Origin: Paraescarpia echinospica
Lineage: Eukaryota; Annelida; Polychaeta; Sabellida; Siboglinidae
Assembly: GCA_020002185.1 (NCBI GenBank)
Contig: CM034538.1
Span: forward strand, 68,646,183 to 68,710,182
DNA: 64,000 nt
Direction of reading: 5' to 3'
A model generated the notes under the pieces. It did no database searches and was not told where the DNA came from. It was given only the letters and a program-made list of their open reading frames with translations. Position 1 is the first letter of the stretch, and each line of letters starts with the position of its first letter. Of the stretch, positions 1-9,564 are shown piece after piece. The position numbers and the translations under genes are program-made.

Positions 1-242
1 GCTATATGGTACATATCAGAACTTAATCCAACTTACATATATAGTTAAGGCAATCGGGGTGTTTGGAACTATACCAATGACACTTTACGAAGCCAATTTT
101 TGTCGACAGCTTTATGACTACAAAATATATCGTTAAGATCTGTGGGAAACTAAAAACCAAAAAGAACGGTTTTCACAAATCTACCTGCATTGACAACTGT
201 CATCCGTGACCAATTCGTAGAGAATAAGGGTTACGACTCTAT
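1..242. other. intergenic, nothing recognised
   Basis: No convincing coding sequence, RNA gene or repeat structure was seen in this stretch. It is ordinary mixed-composition DNA with CpG present. Confidence 0.5.
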
Positions 243-504
243 ACCTGCCAACTCTCCCTTGAACCCCGGGAGTCTACCGAAATACAGACAAATCTCCCGG
301 ATTTTCTCTTACAATCTATAACAGCATCGTCTTTTGGTCGATGTCATGAGTCAAGCCGAGAGAGCGGCGGCAAAAAATTGTCAGCACACCCCCTTCCCTC
401 CGTCTTCCGATGTCACGGTCACAGACAGCGCGATGACACAGCGCGACACGGTGAAGCGTTCTGAACTGCTGATGAATTTCTCGGATTAAAAAAAGTTGGC
501 AGGT
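243..504. mobile_element. short TIR element (MITE-like)
   Basis: An 11-bp perfect inverted repeat, ACCTGCCAACT at 243-253 and AGTTGGCAGGT at 494-504, bounds 262 bp without a significant reading frame. Just inside the left end are CCCGGGAG and CTCCCGG motifs, a style I associate with widespread animal DNA-transposon ends. No clear target-site duplication is visible; both flanks only share TATA. I infer a non-autonomous DNA transposon but cannot assign the superfamily. Confidence 0.45.
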
Positions 505-554
505 TTATAATTCGTTTGCGAACTCTTAAACATGTGAAAGTAGAAGTAGTTTTA

Positions 555-750
555 GCCGTGGAGAGTAGGGCGTTGTAGCAAGACGATCGGACTCTGAATC
601 AAGACAACCCGGGTTCGAATCTTGCGCTGCGTTTCGAACCTTGGGCAAGTTCGTTCACTCTACGCTGTTCAAGTTTACTCAGCTGTATGAATGAGTACTT
701 GGCTATAGAGAGAGGTGGATATTTGTATACAAATAGTCTTCGTGCATTGA
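555..750 (+). repeat. tRNA-derived SINE-like element
   Basis: The stretch GGGTTCGAATC at about 610-620 is a good RNA polymerase III B-box, preceded by a tRNA-like arm (GGACTCTGAATC). It is followed by CCTTGGGCAAGTTCGTTCAC and then CTCAGCTGTATGAATGAGTA, sequences I recognise from the central domain of many metazoan tRNA-derived SINEs. The tRNA part does not fold into a clean cloverleaf, so this is not a tRNA gene. The 3' end is uncertain. Confidence 0.5.
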
Positions 751-757
751 TTGCTGC

Positions 758-1134
758 GTGAGTGAACGCTTCTACGAGGAGTCAAGATGGTGTTCGATTG
801 AACAGGTCTGTCGGGAAGTAAAGTGTATTAAGTGCTTTGAGCAGTCCTACAGACATGATACTGCGCTATATAAAAACTTATATTTTTACTCTTTCACGTA
901 TACATCTTGCCAACGTCCTGTCAGACTATCAAACAATGTTGTATGTTAAAAATACAATACACATGCTATCTATTTGCCGTAAATACATGCTGATGATTGT
1001 ATACTGCACCATTGGTAAATTGAAAGGAGTATCTCGTTCCAAAATGAACTCAGATATCCAGCTATGATAACTGCAGTTCAGATATATAGCTGTGGGAATC
1101 ACAATACCTATGCACACAGCAGGGGCGTTCTGCT
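758..1134. other. intergenic, nothing recognised
   Basis: Short overlapping frames exist on both strands but none has recognisable protein character. No repeat structure was seen. Confidence 0.4.
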
Positions 1135-1445
1135 TCATTCCATATCATAATTGGCATCGTCGTCTGGGACATGAGAGGACATGAGCTGGGTAGCCAGCCT
1201 TACACCACAGCTCACAGTCTCGCGATGTTCACGGGAGACCGCAGACATATTGGACTGGTTCAACGATGTCTTTCTTACACGGAGGGTGACCGAACGAGCG
1301 GCCATGCAGTTGATCCGTTGCATGAACGGCATCATTGCTGCATACAATGGGGCCTCTTTCTGGAAACGAGAAACACGTCGTGCGGCGTCTGCAAATGTTT
1401 TGTAGTTACGTGCGTTAAGCGTATCGGCCTTCAACCACCGAAGTA
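1135..1445 (-). CDS. unrecognised ORF, possible terminal exon
   Basis: On the minus strand a 3' splice-site-like TGTTCAG (ending at 1446) is followed by about 103 open codons and a TGA at 1135-1137. The reading is rich in Arg, Ala and Met and has a protein-like codon pattern, with segments such as NYKTFADAARRVSRFQKEA and AAMMPFMQRINCMAARSV. I do not recognise the family. The long upstream frame extension is only translated CA/GT microsatellite, so any real coding part starts near 1445. The sequence upstream of the proposed acceptor is GT-repeat rather than a clean pyrimidine tract, and no upstream exon is visible because the Gypsy element lies there. It could be a broken gene end or part of an old transposon. 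Confidence 0.25.
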
Positions 1446-1448
1446 CTG

Positions 1449-1665
1449 AACACACGCGCACGCACACCGCATATACACTCACGCAGGCACGCACACCACA
1501 CACACACACGCACACACCCACACATACACCAGACTGGCGCACGCACACCCGTGCACGCACGCGTCCGCACGCACGCACGCACGCACGCACGTACATAAAC
1601 ACAAATAGATACGGATGCGCATACGGACATGCACACGCACGTACGTATGCACGCACGCACACACA
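1449..1665. repeat. CA/CG-rich microsatellite
   Basis: Alternating purine-pyrimidine low-complexity DNA (CACACG, CGCACG, ACACAC). It is immediately followed by the 5' LTR of the Gypsy element, and the interrupted microsatellite continues after the 3' LTR (CACATACATAAACACACAC from 7708). The retrotransposon therefore inserted into this tract. Long frames across it are artefacts. Confidence 0.85.
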
Positions 1666-2050
1666 TGTAACCAGGTGCTCACTGCAGCACGGTTATACCC
1701 TACTCTGTCACTTCGCATCATGTACTAGGGCGCCCTTTGTTTAGGGTAGCTTAATTTCAGTGTGACACTCCTTTTTGGCGGTGCGATAAGATTACACCAC
1801 GAGGTACGTTGGTGAAAGTGGCTGTCTACTAAAGAATCCGTGACATAACAGGGATGATCCAGAGGCGATGCGACGGGCCCAATAGAGAGTCGAGGACCTG
1901 GTCGGGTTGTGTTTGTGGTTGTGTTTGTGTTTGGTATTAATTATAGTTAGTTATCCCATCGTGTGTCTTGATTACTTAATAAAGATTGTAGTTTCTACCG
2001 AAAGGTTGTTATTGTTCTCTAACCTCACGAATCTGTTTCGGCCCGTTACA
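1666..2050 (+). repeat. 5' LTR of Gypsy element
   Basis: Begins TGTAACCAGG and ends CCCGTTACA. A polyadenylation signal AATAAA lies at 1978-1983. It contains a small GTGTTTGTGGTT duplication that the 3' LTR lacks, which explains the 12-bp length difference. Confidence 0.95.
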
Positions 2051-2053
2051 TTT

Positions 2054-2070
2054 TGGTACCAGAAGTGGGG
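2054..2070 (+). other. predicted primer-binding site
   Basis: TGGTACCAGAAGTGGGG starts three bases after the 5' LTR. TGG pairs with the CCA end of a tRNA. The tRNA identity could not be determined by reading. Confidence 0.6.
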
Positions 2071-2174
2071 TGGTTATATTTTTAGGCAGTGATAATCTTG
2101 GTGTTGGAAAGAAATATGTGTCTTTTCTGAAAACCAAACACAACCCGACCTAGTTCATTCATCGGCAGTCTATC

Positions 2175-3191
2175 ATGGATGGGATGGACGAGATGGAAAA
2201 CCTGAGAGCTGAGCTGGCACAACTGCGGAAACATTGTGACGACCAAGGGGCTGAGCTACAGCGTCTCACCCGAAGGAACGTCACCGTGCTTCCATACAGG
2301 GAGAAGAAGCTCCGGAAGTACAGTGGTGCAGAGCCATTCGAGGAATGGGAAGCTGATGCACAGGCAGCCATCAGTGGGTGTGGACTGACCATCGAGGAGC
2401 AGACAAGTTTCCTATTTAACAAATTAGAAGGGGATGCAAAACGGGAAATTCTATGTAGGGGTGGGCCCACGAGACTAACACCAGAACAACTAATTAAGGC
2501 ACTAGAGGAGGTGTTCACAAAGAAGGGTTTGGTGCCCCGATTGCTAAGTAAATTCTGGGCAAGAGACCAATTGTCTGGTGAGTCACTGGCCGCGTATAGC
2601 CATGCACTTATGGAATTGCTGGAGAGGATCACGAAGGCAGATCCAAATGAGGTACAGGACGAATGTGCATTATTGCTGAAGAAGTTTTGTGCTGGGGTCG
2701 CTGATCCCAATCTCCGATGGGAACTGAAGCAGCAACTAAAGGCAAAGCCACGGGCGACCTTCATAGAACTGCGAGAGACTGCTCTGCGATGGGCAGAGGA
2801 GTGTGCACCGCGGGGTACCACATCCAAGCAAGTGGCAACGACTGCAGCGGTTGATGCTGAGCAGAGTCTAGCGTTGGACGTGCTGCTAAAAATGAAGGAC
2901 GACCTGTCGAAGGTGGCTGACCAGCTGGCAAAGCAGCAAGGCACCCTTGAACAGCAGGCGGCGGCTATCAGCGCTTTACAGAAGACGGTTCCGTCCACCG
3001 CTCCAGCCCCAAGATGTGAACATGGTCAGGGCAGGGTTCCACAGAGGGCATACGGCGGAAGCGGTGTCGTATGCTATTACTGCCAGAAGCCAGGGCACAT
3101 GAAGAAAGACTGCCAGAAGCGAAGGCGAGATGACGCTGCCAGACTTCCTCCACAACAGCAGCAGGGTTTTCAGCAGGACCTACTGCAATGA
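2175..3191 (+). CDS. gag: Gypsy gag polyprotein
   Basis: A 338-residue frame starts at the first ATG of a cluster after the leader. The N-terminus is a charged, probably coiled-coil stretch, followed by a retrotransposon-gag capsid-like region (residues about 45-200, with FEEWEADAQAAI and LLSKFWARDQLSGESLAAYS). Near the C-terminus is a nucleocapsid zinc knuckle, CYYCQKPGHMKKDC (C300, C303, H308, C313; CX2CX4HX4C). Gag forms the virus-like particle and binds element RNA. The TGA stop overlaps the pol ATG as ATGA at 3188-3191, so pol is in the -1 frame relative to gag. The frame is intact. Confidence 0.93.
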   Translation: MDGMDEMENLRAELAQLRKHCDDQGAELQRLTRRNVTVLPYREKKLRKYSGAEPFEEWEADAQAAISGCGLTIEEQTSFLFNKLEGDAKREILCRGGPTRLTPEQLIKALEEVFTKKGLVPRLLSKFWARDQLSGESLAAYSHALMELLERITKADPNEVQDECALLLKKFCAGVADPNLRWELKQQLKAKPRATFIELRETALRWAEECAPRGTTSKQVATTAAVDAEQSLALDVLLKMKDDLSKVADQLAKQQGTLEQQAAAISALQKTVPSTAPAPRCEHGQGRVPQRAYGGSGVVCYYCQKPGHMKKDCQKRRRDDAARLPPQQQQGFQQDLLQ

Positions 3192-6100
3192 GCTCGGTAG
3201 TGGGTTCCGGGAAGCAGGGCTCGTCAGTTGTCAACCATCTTGTCACCCGTACCATTGGTCCTCATCCTGTCATCAGAGCTACAATAGGTGGAGTCATCGT
3301 AGATTGTTTGATGGACTCCGGAAGCCAAGTATCGATGGTCGAGGAGAGCTTCTTTAAGCAGCACATGCAGCCTCGGTTCCCGTATGATGGAAACACTTGT
3401 TCGTGGCTGACCATAACAGCGGCTAATGGCTTAACAATTCCATATGTGGGCGTAGCGGAGATGGATGTTGAAATCGATGGAGCTACAATCGAACGTCGAG
3501 GTATCATCGTCGTGCGCAGGCCTCCTACAGTTGTGGATGGAAAGAGGGTACCTGGCCTCCTGGGATCGAACGTTCTGCAGCACTTCCCGGAATTCAGGAG
3601 CCTTCTCAACAAGAAGGAGACCGGATTTGTGAGAGTTGCTGGCACGAGCGATATAATGATACCGGCCAATAGCCAATGTGCAGTCGCAGTAACAGCACCT
3701 GCCCTTGGAGATTCAGTGGTAGAACCGTTGAGCTCGCCATTGCCCGGCAACATCATACTGCCGTCATCAGTGGTACGAGCGTCAGGTACATCAATATCGG
3801 TGACAGTGTACAATCCCAGAGCGATGGACGTTTGGTTGCGTCCTAAGACCAGGTTAGGCATCATATCCAGTGTGGCAGTAGAAGACGACAACATACAAGT
3901 CGATCTATGTAACGGGGGAATCAGCGTACGGGTCAATGAAGTCAATCACGTAACACATGACACCAGGCGGATAGAAGGATTGGATATATCCGGCCTAGAC
4001 GATCATCCACTCCAAGGGAAAGTCGCGGAGTTGTTCGAGAAGTACCGAAGTGTGTTCGCCACAAAGGATGATATTCCTGGGAGATTCCGCTCCGTGCAGC
4101 ATCACATACCCTTGGACGGTGGACACGTACGAGCTCAACCGTACCGACGAGTGCCCTGGACACAAATGGAGGAGTTGCGGCAACATATCAGACAACTGTT
4201 ATCAAAAGACATCATACGACCCAGCACCAGTCCTTACTCAAGTCCTGTGGTGCTCGTGAGGAAGAAGTCCGGTGAGCTGCGAATGTGCGTTGATTACAGA
4301 GGACTAAATGCGAGAACGATAAAGGATGCTTATCCGTTGCCACGCATCGAAGAATCTCTTGATGCACTCAATGGAGCTGCTATATTCAGCACGATGGATC
4401 TTCAGTCAGCTTACTATCAGGTGGAGATCGCCGAAGAGGATAAAGTAAAGACTGCTTTCACTACGCCAGTGGGGCTGTTTGAGTTCAACAGGATGGCATT
4501 TGGACTTTGTAATGCACCCGCGACGTATCAGCGCCTGATGCAAGACATGTTTCGCGATGACATATTCCGCGTCCTTCTCGTATATTTGGATGACATTCTA
4601 GTGTACTCCCGGTCGGTGGAAGAACACATAGAGCGCTTGGAGATGGTCTTCAGGAAGCTGCAGGAACAGGGACTGAAGCTTGAGCTGAAGAAGTGCAAGT
4701 TTTTCCAGAAGAAAGTTACCTTTCTTGGCCATGAAATATCAGCCACTGGAATAGCAACTGCCACGGATAAGATACAAGCGGTGACAGATTGGCCTGTGCC
4801 GAAGACGACGAAAGATGTCCGCTCCTTCCTTGGCTTCTGCAGTTACTATAGACGATTTGTGAAGGGCTTCGCTCAACTCGCTAAGCCACTACACCAACTC
4901 TTGTCGGATTGTGAACCTGGAAAGGCATGTAGGAGGCGGAAGTCTGTATCAGTCGAAACGCGTTGGAGTGAGGATGCTAGTCTCCAGCATGCGTTTGATA
5001 CGCTGAAGCATGCCATGACGAACACGCCAGTACTTGGTTTCGCGGACTTCAGTCTGCCGTTTGTGGTCGAGACAGATGCCTCAAATGATGGTCTCGGAGC
5101 CGTGCTATCACAGGTACAGAATGGGAAGAGCAAAGTCATTGCCTATGTAAGTAGAGGACTACGCGGCGGGGAGAAGAACATGAATAACTACAGCAGTAAG
5201 AAACTGGAGCTGCTTGCACTCAAGTGGGTCGTTGCAGAAAAGCTGCGTGATTACCTGTATGGCGCACACTTTACCGTCTATACCGACAACAACCCTCTCA
5301 CTCACGTGTTGACCCAGAAGAAATTGCCAGCCTTAGAACAACGTTGGGTGAATGCATTGGCGAGTTTCAACTTCGACATCAAGTACCGGCCGGGGAAGAC
5401 CAACGCCAACGCTGATGGGCTGTCCAGGAAACCCCACCCGATTGAAGAGACTGACGTGATATCCAGTTGCATGGCGTCGGCATTGACCTGTACTGCATTG
5501 CCCATGGCGCTGCAGAGCACAATAATGCACAACACTCAACTGGGAGAGGATGTCAAGTGTTCCACCGTAGATGTGTCATCTACACTGCCTGGCTACCAAC
5601 GAGGAGACATCATACGGATGCAAGCTGAGGATGTAGGCATCTCTACAGTGATGAAATTCCATGAGATTGACAGACGACCTACCCATCGAGAAAGGCAGGA
5701 GATACCCAAAACAGCTGCAGCATGGTTAAAACAGCAGCGCAACGTAACGTCACGCAATGGCCTTGCTTACCGCTGCACGAAAGATGTGTCGGGTAACCAA
5801 GTTCTACAACTACTGGTCCCGGAATGTTTCCAGAAGGAGGTACTACAGGGGCTGCACGATAATGCTGGTCATCAGGGTGGTGAGAGAACAGAGGCTTTGA
5901 TCAGAGAGCGGTTCTATTGGCCCGGCATAAGGACGTCTGTGATTGAGTGGTTAGCAAGCTGCAAGAGGTGCACTTTAGCTAAGATGCCCTACAAACCAGT
6001 GAGAACACCCATGGAGAGCATCCTCGCTACCAGACCATTGGAAGTGGTCTGTATGGACTTTACGAAGTTGGAACGAGCTGGTGGCAAGGAAGACGTACTT

Positions 6101-7234
6101 GTGATTACGGACGTGTTCACAAAGTTTACCGTGGCGGTAGCTACGAAAGACCAGACTGCACAGACTACCGCCAAAGCATTCGTCCATGAATGGCTGTGCA
6201 AATACGGGACGCCCGCGAGAATCCATTCTGACCAGGGCGCAAACTTCGAAGGCAAAGTCATTCGCCATCTCTGCACCATGTACGGCATGAAGAAGTCACG
6301 GACCACCCCGTATCATCCACAAGGGAATGGTCAAACGGAAAGGTTTAACAGGACGCTACATGGCTTGTTGCGCAGTCTCCCAGAAGAGAAGAAACGAAGA
6401 TGGCCGGAGTACTTACAAGAACTTGTCTACTCTTACAATGTCACACCACATGCGTCAACAGGGCACAGTCCTTTCTATTTGATGTTTGGACGGCATGCCA
6501 GACTACCGGTGGATCTACAGTTTGACGTTGACATGCCGGTAGAAGGTGGGAATGACGATCCAGAGTCTTGGGTGAGTCTCCACCAGCAGCGACTACAGGA
6601 GGTCTATGCCACTGTCAACAGGCGTCTCCAACAGGCTGCCACAACAAGAAAATTGGCATTCGACCGCAAGGCTACGGATCAGCCAATTCCGATCGGTACA
6701 CTTGTTTACGTCCGGAATCACCCTGCCGGACGAAACAAGATCCAAGATGCGTTCAAAGACCGAGTGTATCGCGTGGTTAGTAGGCATGGACAACACAACG
6801 TATACACAGTGGAGCCAGCGGACGGGTTTGGCCTTCCACGTACTGTTGGCCGGGCTGAGCTGAAGATCACCGAGCGTCCGTTGTTCCCGGAAGACATACA
6901 ACCCGCACGATCTCGATCAAGAGCGACCACTCCTCGTATACGCTGGACGAGGCCTTATGCACGTGACTGCTCGTCCAGTTCCGATGACGGTGTCATAGCA
7001 GTGGCGGATGCGTGGTCAGCGACTCCCCCCAATGTCTCTCCATTAGTGAGTTCTGTGACGTCCAGTAGTGACACGAGTGATGAAAACGAGGTCGTTCCTC
7101 GGCGTAGTGGTAGGCGCACTGCTGGATATCATTCCAACGTACACAGGGAACCACGTTCTTGTAGACATCCAAGGGCAGGTCACTGCAACAACTGTAACGT
7201 CCGGTTGAGAGTAGAGGATAGTGTGTTATGGTGA
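3188..7234 (+). CDS. pol: Gypsy pol polyprotein
   Basis: A 1348-residue frame. Aspartic protease: DSGS at residues 43-46. Reverse transcriptase: VLVYLDDILVYS with YLDD at 466-469. RNase H: ETDASNDG with D630 and the later TDNNPLTH. Integrase: an HHCC zinc-binding region (about 888-930, ending CKRCTLAK) and a DDE core D957, D1015, E1051, the last two separated by 35 residues as in the family. The tail carries VGRAEL and basic/Ser-rich sequence but no recognisable chromodomain. All catalytic motifs are present and no frame break was seen. Translation could use termination-reinitiation at the ATGA overlap or a -1 shift. Confidence 0.95.
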   Translation: MSSVVGSGKQGSSVVNHLVTRTIGPHPVIRATIGGVIVDCLMDSGSQVSMVEESFFKQHMQPRFPYDGNTCSWLTITAANGLTIPYVGVAEMDVEIDGATIERRGIIVVRRPPTVVDGKRVPGLLGSNVLQHFPEFRSLLNKKETGFVRVAGTSDIMIPANSQCAVAVTAPALGDSVVEPLSSPLPGNIILPSSVVRASGTSISVTVYNPRAMDVWLRPKTRLGIISSVAVEDDNIQVDLCNGGISVRVNEVNHVTHDTRRIEGLDISGLDDHPLQGKVAELFEKYRSVFATKDDIPGRFRSVQHHIPLDGGHVRAQPYRRVPWTQMEELRQHIRQLLSKDIIRPSTSPYSSPVVLVRKKSGELRMCVDYRGLNARTIKDAYPLPRIEESLDALNGAAIFSTMDLQSAYYQVEIAEEDKVKTAFTTPVGLFEFNRMAFGLCNAPATYQRLMQDMFRDDIFRVLLVYLDDILVYSRSVEEHIERLEMVFRKLQEQGLKLELKKCKFFQKKVTFLGHEISATGIATATDKIQAVTDWPVPKTTKDVRSFLGFCSYYRRFVKGFAQLAKPLHQLLSDCEPGKACRRRKSVSVETRWSEDASLQHAFDTLKHAMTNTPVLGFADFSLPFVVETDASNDGLGAVLSQVQNGKSKVIAYVSRGLRGGEKNMNNYSSKKLELLALKWVVAEKLRDYLYGAHFTVYTDNNPLTHVLTQKKLPALEQRWVNALASFNFDIKYRPGKTNANADGLSRKPHPIEETDVISSCMASALTCTALPMALQSTIMHNTQLGEDVKCSTVDVSSTLPGYQRGDIIRMQAEDVGISTVMKFHEIDRRPTHRERQEIPKTAAAWLKQQRNVTSRNGLAYRCTKDVSGNQVLQLLVPECFQKEVLQGLHDNAGHQGGERTEALIRERFYWPGIRTSVIEWLASCKRCTLAKMPYKPVRTPMESILATRPLEVVCMDFTKLERAGGKEDVLVITDVFTKFTVAVATKDQTAQTTAKAFVHEWLCKYGTPARIHSDQGANFEGKVIRHLCTMYGMKKSRTTPYHPQGNGQTERFNRTLHGLLRSLPEEKKRRWPEYLQELVYSYNVTPHASTGHSPFYLMFGRHARLPVDLQFDVDMPVEGGNDDPESWVSLHQQRLQEVYATVNRRLQQAATTRKLAFDRKATDQPIPIGTLVYVRNHPAGRNKIQDAFKDRVYRVVSRHGQHNVYTVEPADGFGLPRTVGRAELKITERPLFPEDIQPARSRSRATTPRIRWTRPYARDCSSSSDDGVIAVADAWSATPPNVSPLVSSVTSSSDTSDENEVVPRRSGRRTAGYHSNVHREPRSCRHPRAGHCNNCNVRLRVEDSVLW

Positions 7235-7321
7235 TTAACACATGTAGCTGTGGCTATAATTGGTAGTTGTGTTAGTTACTGACTTTTAATTTCATGAATC
7301 TCCGAGGAATATTGGAGATTC

Positions 7322-7334
7322 AAGAGGGGATGGA
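7322..7334 (+). other. polypurine tract
   Basis: AAGAGGGGATGGA lies directly before the 3' LTR TG, the position expected for plus-strand DNA priming. Confidence 0.75.
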
Positions 7335-7707
7335 TGTAACCAGGTGCTCACTGCAGCACGGTTATACCCTACTCTGTCACTTCGCATCATGTACTAGGGC
7401 GCCCTTTTTTTAGGGTAGCTTAATTTCAGTGTGACACTCCTTTTTGGCGGTGCGATAAGATTACACCACGAGGTACGTTGGTGAAAGTGGCTGTCTACTA
7501 AAGAATCCGTGACATAACAGGGATGATCCAGAGGCGATGCGACGGGCCCAATAGAGAGTCGAGGACCTGGTCGGGTTGTGTTTGTGTTTGGTATTAATTA
7601 TAGTTAGTCATCCCATCGTGTGTCTTGATTACTTAATAAAGATTGTAGTTTCTACCGAAAGGTTGTTATTGTTCTCTAACCTCACGAATCTGTTTCGGCC
7701 CGTTACA
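7335..7707 (+). repeat. 3' LTR of Gypsy element
   Basis: TGTAACCAGG to CCCGTTACA, nearly identical to the 5' copy. AATAAA lies at 7635-7640. Confidence 0.95.
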
Positions 7708-7744
7708 CACATACATAAACACACACTTTTTTTGGCCTGATGTA

Positions 7745-8488
7745 TACATAGTATCAAAAATAGATAAACGAGCAAAATTGAACAACTCAAAACACGTCCC
7801 AAAACGCTATTTTGAACGATTGCTATACCATCACTGTTCGTCCGATCCCAATAATATTGATATAATTTGAAAGCTTACGCTTTCTGCTATTCAAACATAT
7901 AAATGGTTTCCTGATAATCATTACTAATATAAACTATAAACGGACTTTCAACCGTGTCCTTCACACTGTCGACACAGTTCACCAATCAACCGATTGAGGC
8001 ACCACTATCTGATTTCATGCTATAAGTTCCACCCACTTTCAAAAGGCGATTAAACTGCCATACTCGAAGTAGGCGTGACGTCACAATTACGTATATCAAA
8101 CAACCAACGCAACGAATTTTGACCCAGTCTCCGTTCGTTGGCATATTATGTTAATGTGAAACACGCCGACGTAGAGATACACCGATTCCGCTGCCATCAA
8201 AGTACGTTAGTTTCGCTGCCGTTTAAAAGTAGGTGGATGTTATAACATGAAATCAAGAAATGAGGAAGTGCGCATGTCTGAAACAATGCAAATGAGGAAA
8301 ACAACGCCACAATCGGAAGATTAGTGTACCGAGTACTCGCCGCCAGCACGATTGTATAGATCCGTTTATAGGTGTTCTATGAACGGTTACAGGGAATTTA
8401 GATGACGCTAGAATAACAGAAAGTGCATCTTTTCAAATGGTACCAAGACCGTCGGGATAGGACGAGCCGTAAGGTGCTAGCGACCGTA
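7745..8488. mobile_element. inverted-repeat (foldback-like) element, left arm, spacer and inner right arm
   Basis: The reverse complement of 7745-8045 aligns with 8222-8488 and continues, beyond the inserted pogo element, into 12198-12270. Landmarks in order from the inside out: AAAGTGGGTGGAACTTATAG / AAAGTAGGTGGATGTTATAA; GTCCGTTTATAG / ATCCGTTTATAG; GGGATCGGACGA / GGGATAGGACGA; GGGACGTGTTTTGAGTTGTT / TGGACGTGTTTCGAGTTGTT. The arms are clearly diverged. The 8046-8221 spacer is not repeated. I infer an old palindromic transposon whose right arm was later split. Confidence 0.6.
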
Positions 8489-8874
8489 GGGTAAGGTCGG
8501 GCATTATGTATTTATGAGCATAGTTTTGTTTTCGGCCAATATTTTGGTAAATATATATCCGAATTGCTCCATTTAAGGTGCGTGGTGTCGACCTTTACAA
8601 ACTCTTTCTGGAAACTGCATTGGTTTCGTTGTATGTTTTAATAAAATAATACAGCATGGAAATAAGTGATTTGAAAAAAGTGTTCATATTACCCGAAGCG
8701 TCTGGCAATATGAGCATGCTTCTAAACTGTGTGTATGACTCATGTTTAATAATTATAAGATATACGATGGCTGTTATTATGATCATTTATTATTATTTGA
8801 TAATACACGGAAACTTATCCATTATATATCTTAACTAGAAGATTAACAGAACTATAAAATGGAACGTTTTAAAA

Positions 8875-8960
8875 CTAGAAAATGCCTAAAAACAACCACG
8901 GCACGTGAAAGTGTCATCGTCAATGAATCCGGATTCCTCGGCGCATTATTAATTAAATTA
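8875..8960 (-). pseudogene. duplicated fragment of the transposase 3' end
   Basis: About 80 bp here (ACTAGAAAATGCCTAAAAAC, then GTGTCATCGTC and TTCCTCGGCGCAT) is a diverged copy of 9085-9170. That region holds the last codons of transposase exon 2 and its immediate downstream sequence. Only the end of the finger region is represented and the reading is no longer protein-like. Confidence 0.6.
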
Positions 8961-9095
8961 CTGGCTAATATATTGAAACGTATCACCAAAATTCATAATG
9001 TATCTATAGGGCCTAGATCTATGATCCGTGGAAGACTAACGGTATTGTAAGAAATTGAACGTAGCCTAGACCTATAAATGGTAACTAGAAAATGT

Positions 9096-9564
9096 TTAAA
9101 AACAACCCTGGCATGTGAATGTGTCATCGTCGAGTATTCCAAATTCTTCGCCGCATGATTCGTGGAACCATTCACCACATGGTTTGCACTGGATCCAGTC
9201 TTCATTTCGCTTGTGATCTGATGCGTCCCCGAAATCGACGCCACACTTATAACATGGGGTTTTAAGCCGAAGTTCCTTAACAGCTACTTTCTTCACACGA
9301 ACACGTTTGGTCTTCGGTGGCTTCTTTTTAGTTTTGGAAGCGCTCCGAGGTCTAGGCCCAGTTGCCATCAGACTCAGCTTGTACGGCGAACTCGTGATAA
9401 TTTCGGCGTGAGCTACTTTTCGTCTCTTGCTGGCGCCTTCAGCCATCTTAGGCCTGGGAACGGCTGGTGAACAATTAATCAGTCGTTGAAACAATAGGCC
9501 TTCACCATCTGGATCGCAGTTCTCCTCGCGTTTATCAGCGGAAACGTGTACATCCGCCTCAACG
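9096..9564 (-). CDS. pogo-like transposase exon 2, PHD-like finger
   Basis: Exon 2 follows a 3' splice site TGTTTGCAG and contributes 155 residues plus one split Ser codon. A long basic linker (KTKKKPPKTKRVRVKK, probably nuclear targeting or DNA contact) is followed by a C-terminal Cys/His finger: CYKCG, then WIQCKPCGEWFHESC, then FTCQGCF. This is a C4HC3 arrangement of the PHD type, found at the C-terminus of several pogo-like transposases. The stop is TAA at 9096-9098. Joining to exon 1 keeps the frame open. Confidence 0.75.

Larger units (their letters stand above)
1666..7707 (+). mobile_element. Ty3/Gypsy LTR retrotransposon, complete
   Basis: The 6042-bp element has LTRs of 385 bp (1666-2050) and 373 bp (7335-7707), both starting TGTAAC and ending GTTACA. 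The LTRs differ only by a 12-bp GTGTTT-type indel and about two substitutions. A CACA repeat on both sides fits a 4-bp target duplication but is uninformative inside a CA microsatellite. Order: LTR, primer-binding site, gag, pol (protease, RT, RNase H, integrase), polypurine tract, LTR. The pol order with integrase last defines Ty3/Gypsy (Metaviridae). No envelope-like frame follows pol. Both frames are open, so the copy looks recent and possibly active. Confidence 0.95.

Noticed and set aside
570..640. tRNA gene
   Set aside because: Only the B-box half is convincing and the downstream sequence is SINE-like; no clean cloverleaf or terminator.
1450..1720. Cys/Arg/Val-rich minus-strand frames
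   Set aside because: Translated CA/CG microsatellite.
3262..3945. 227-codon minus-strand frame
   Set aside because: Antisense shadow of Gypsy pol.
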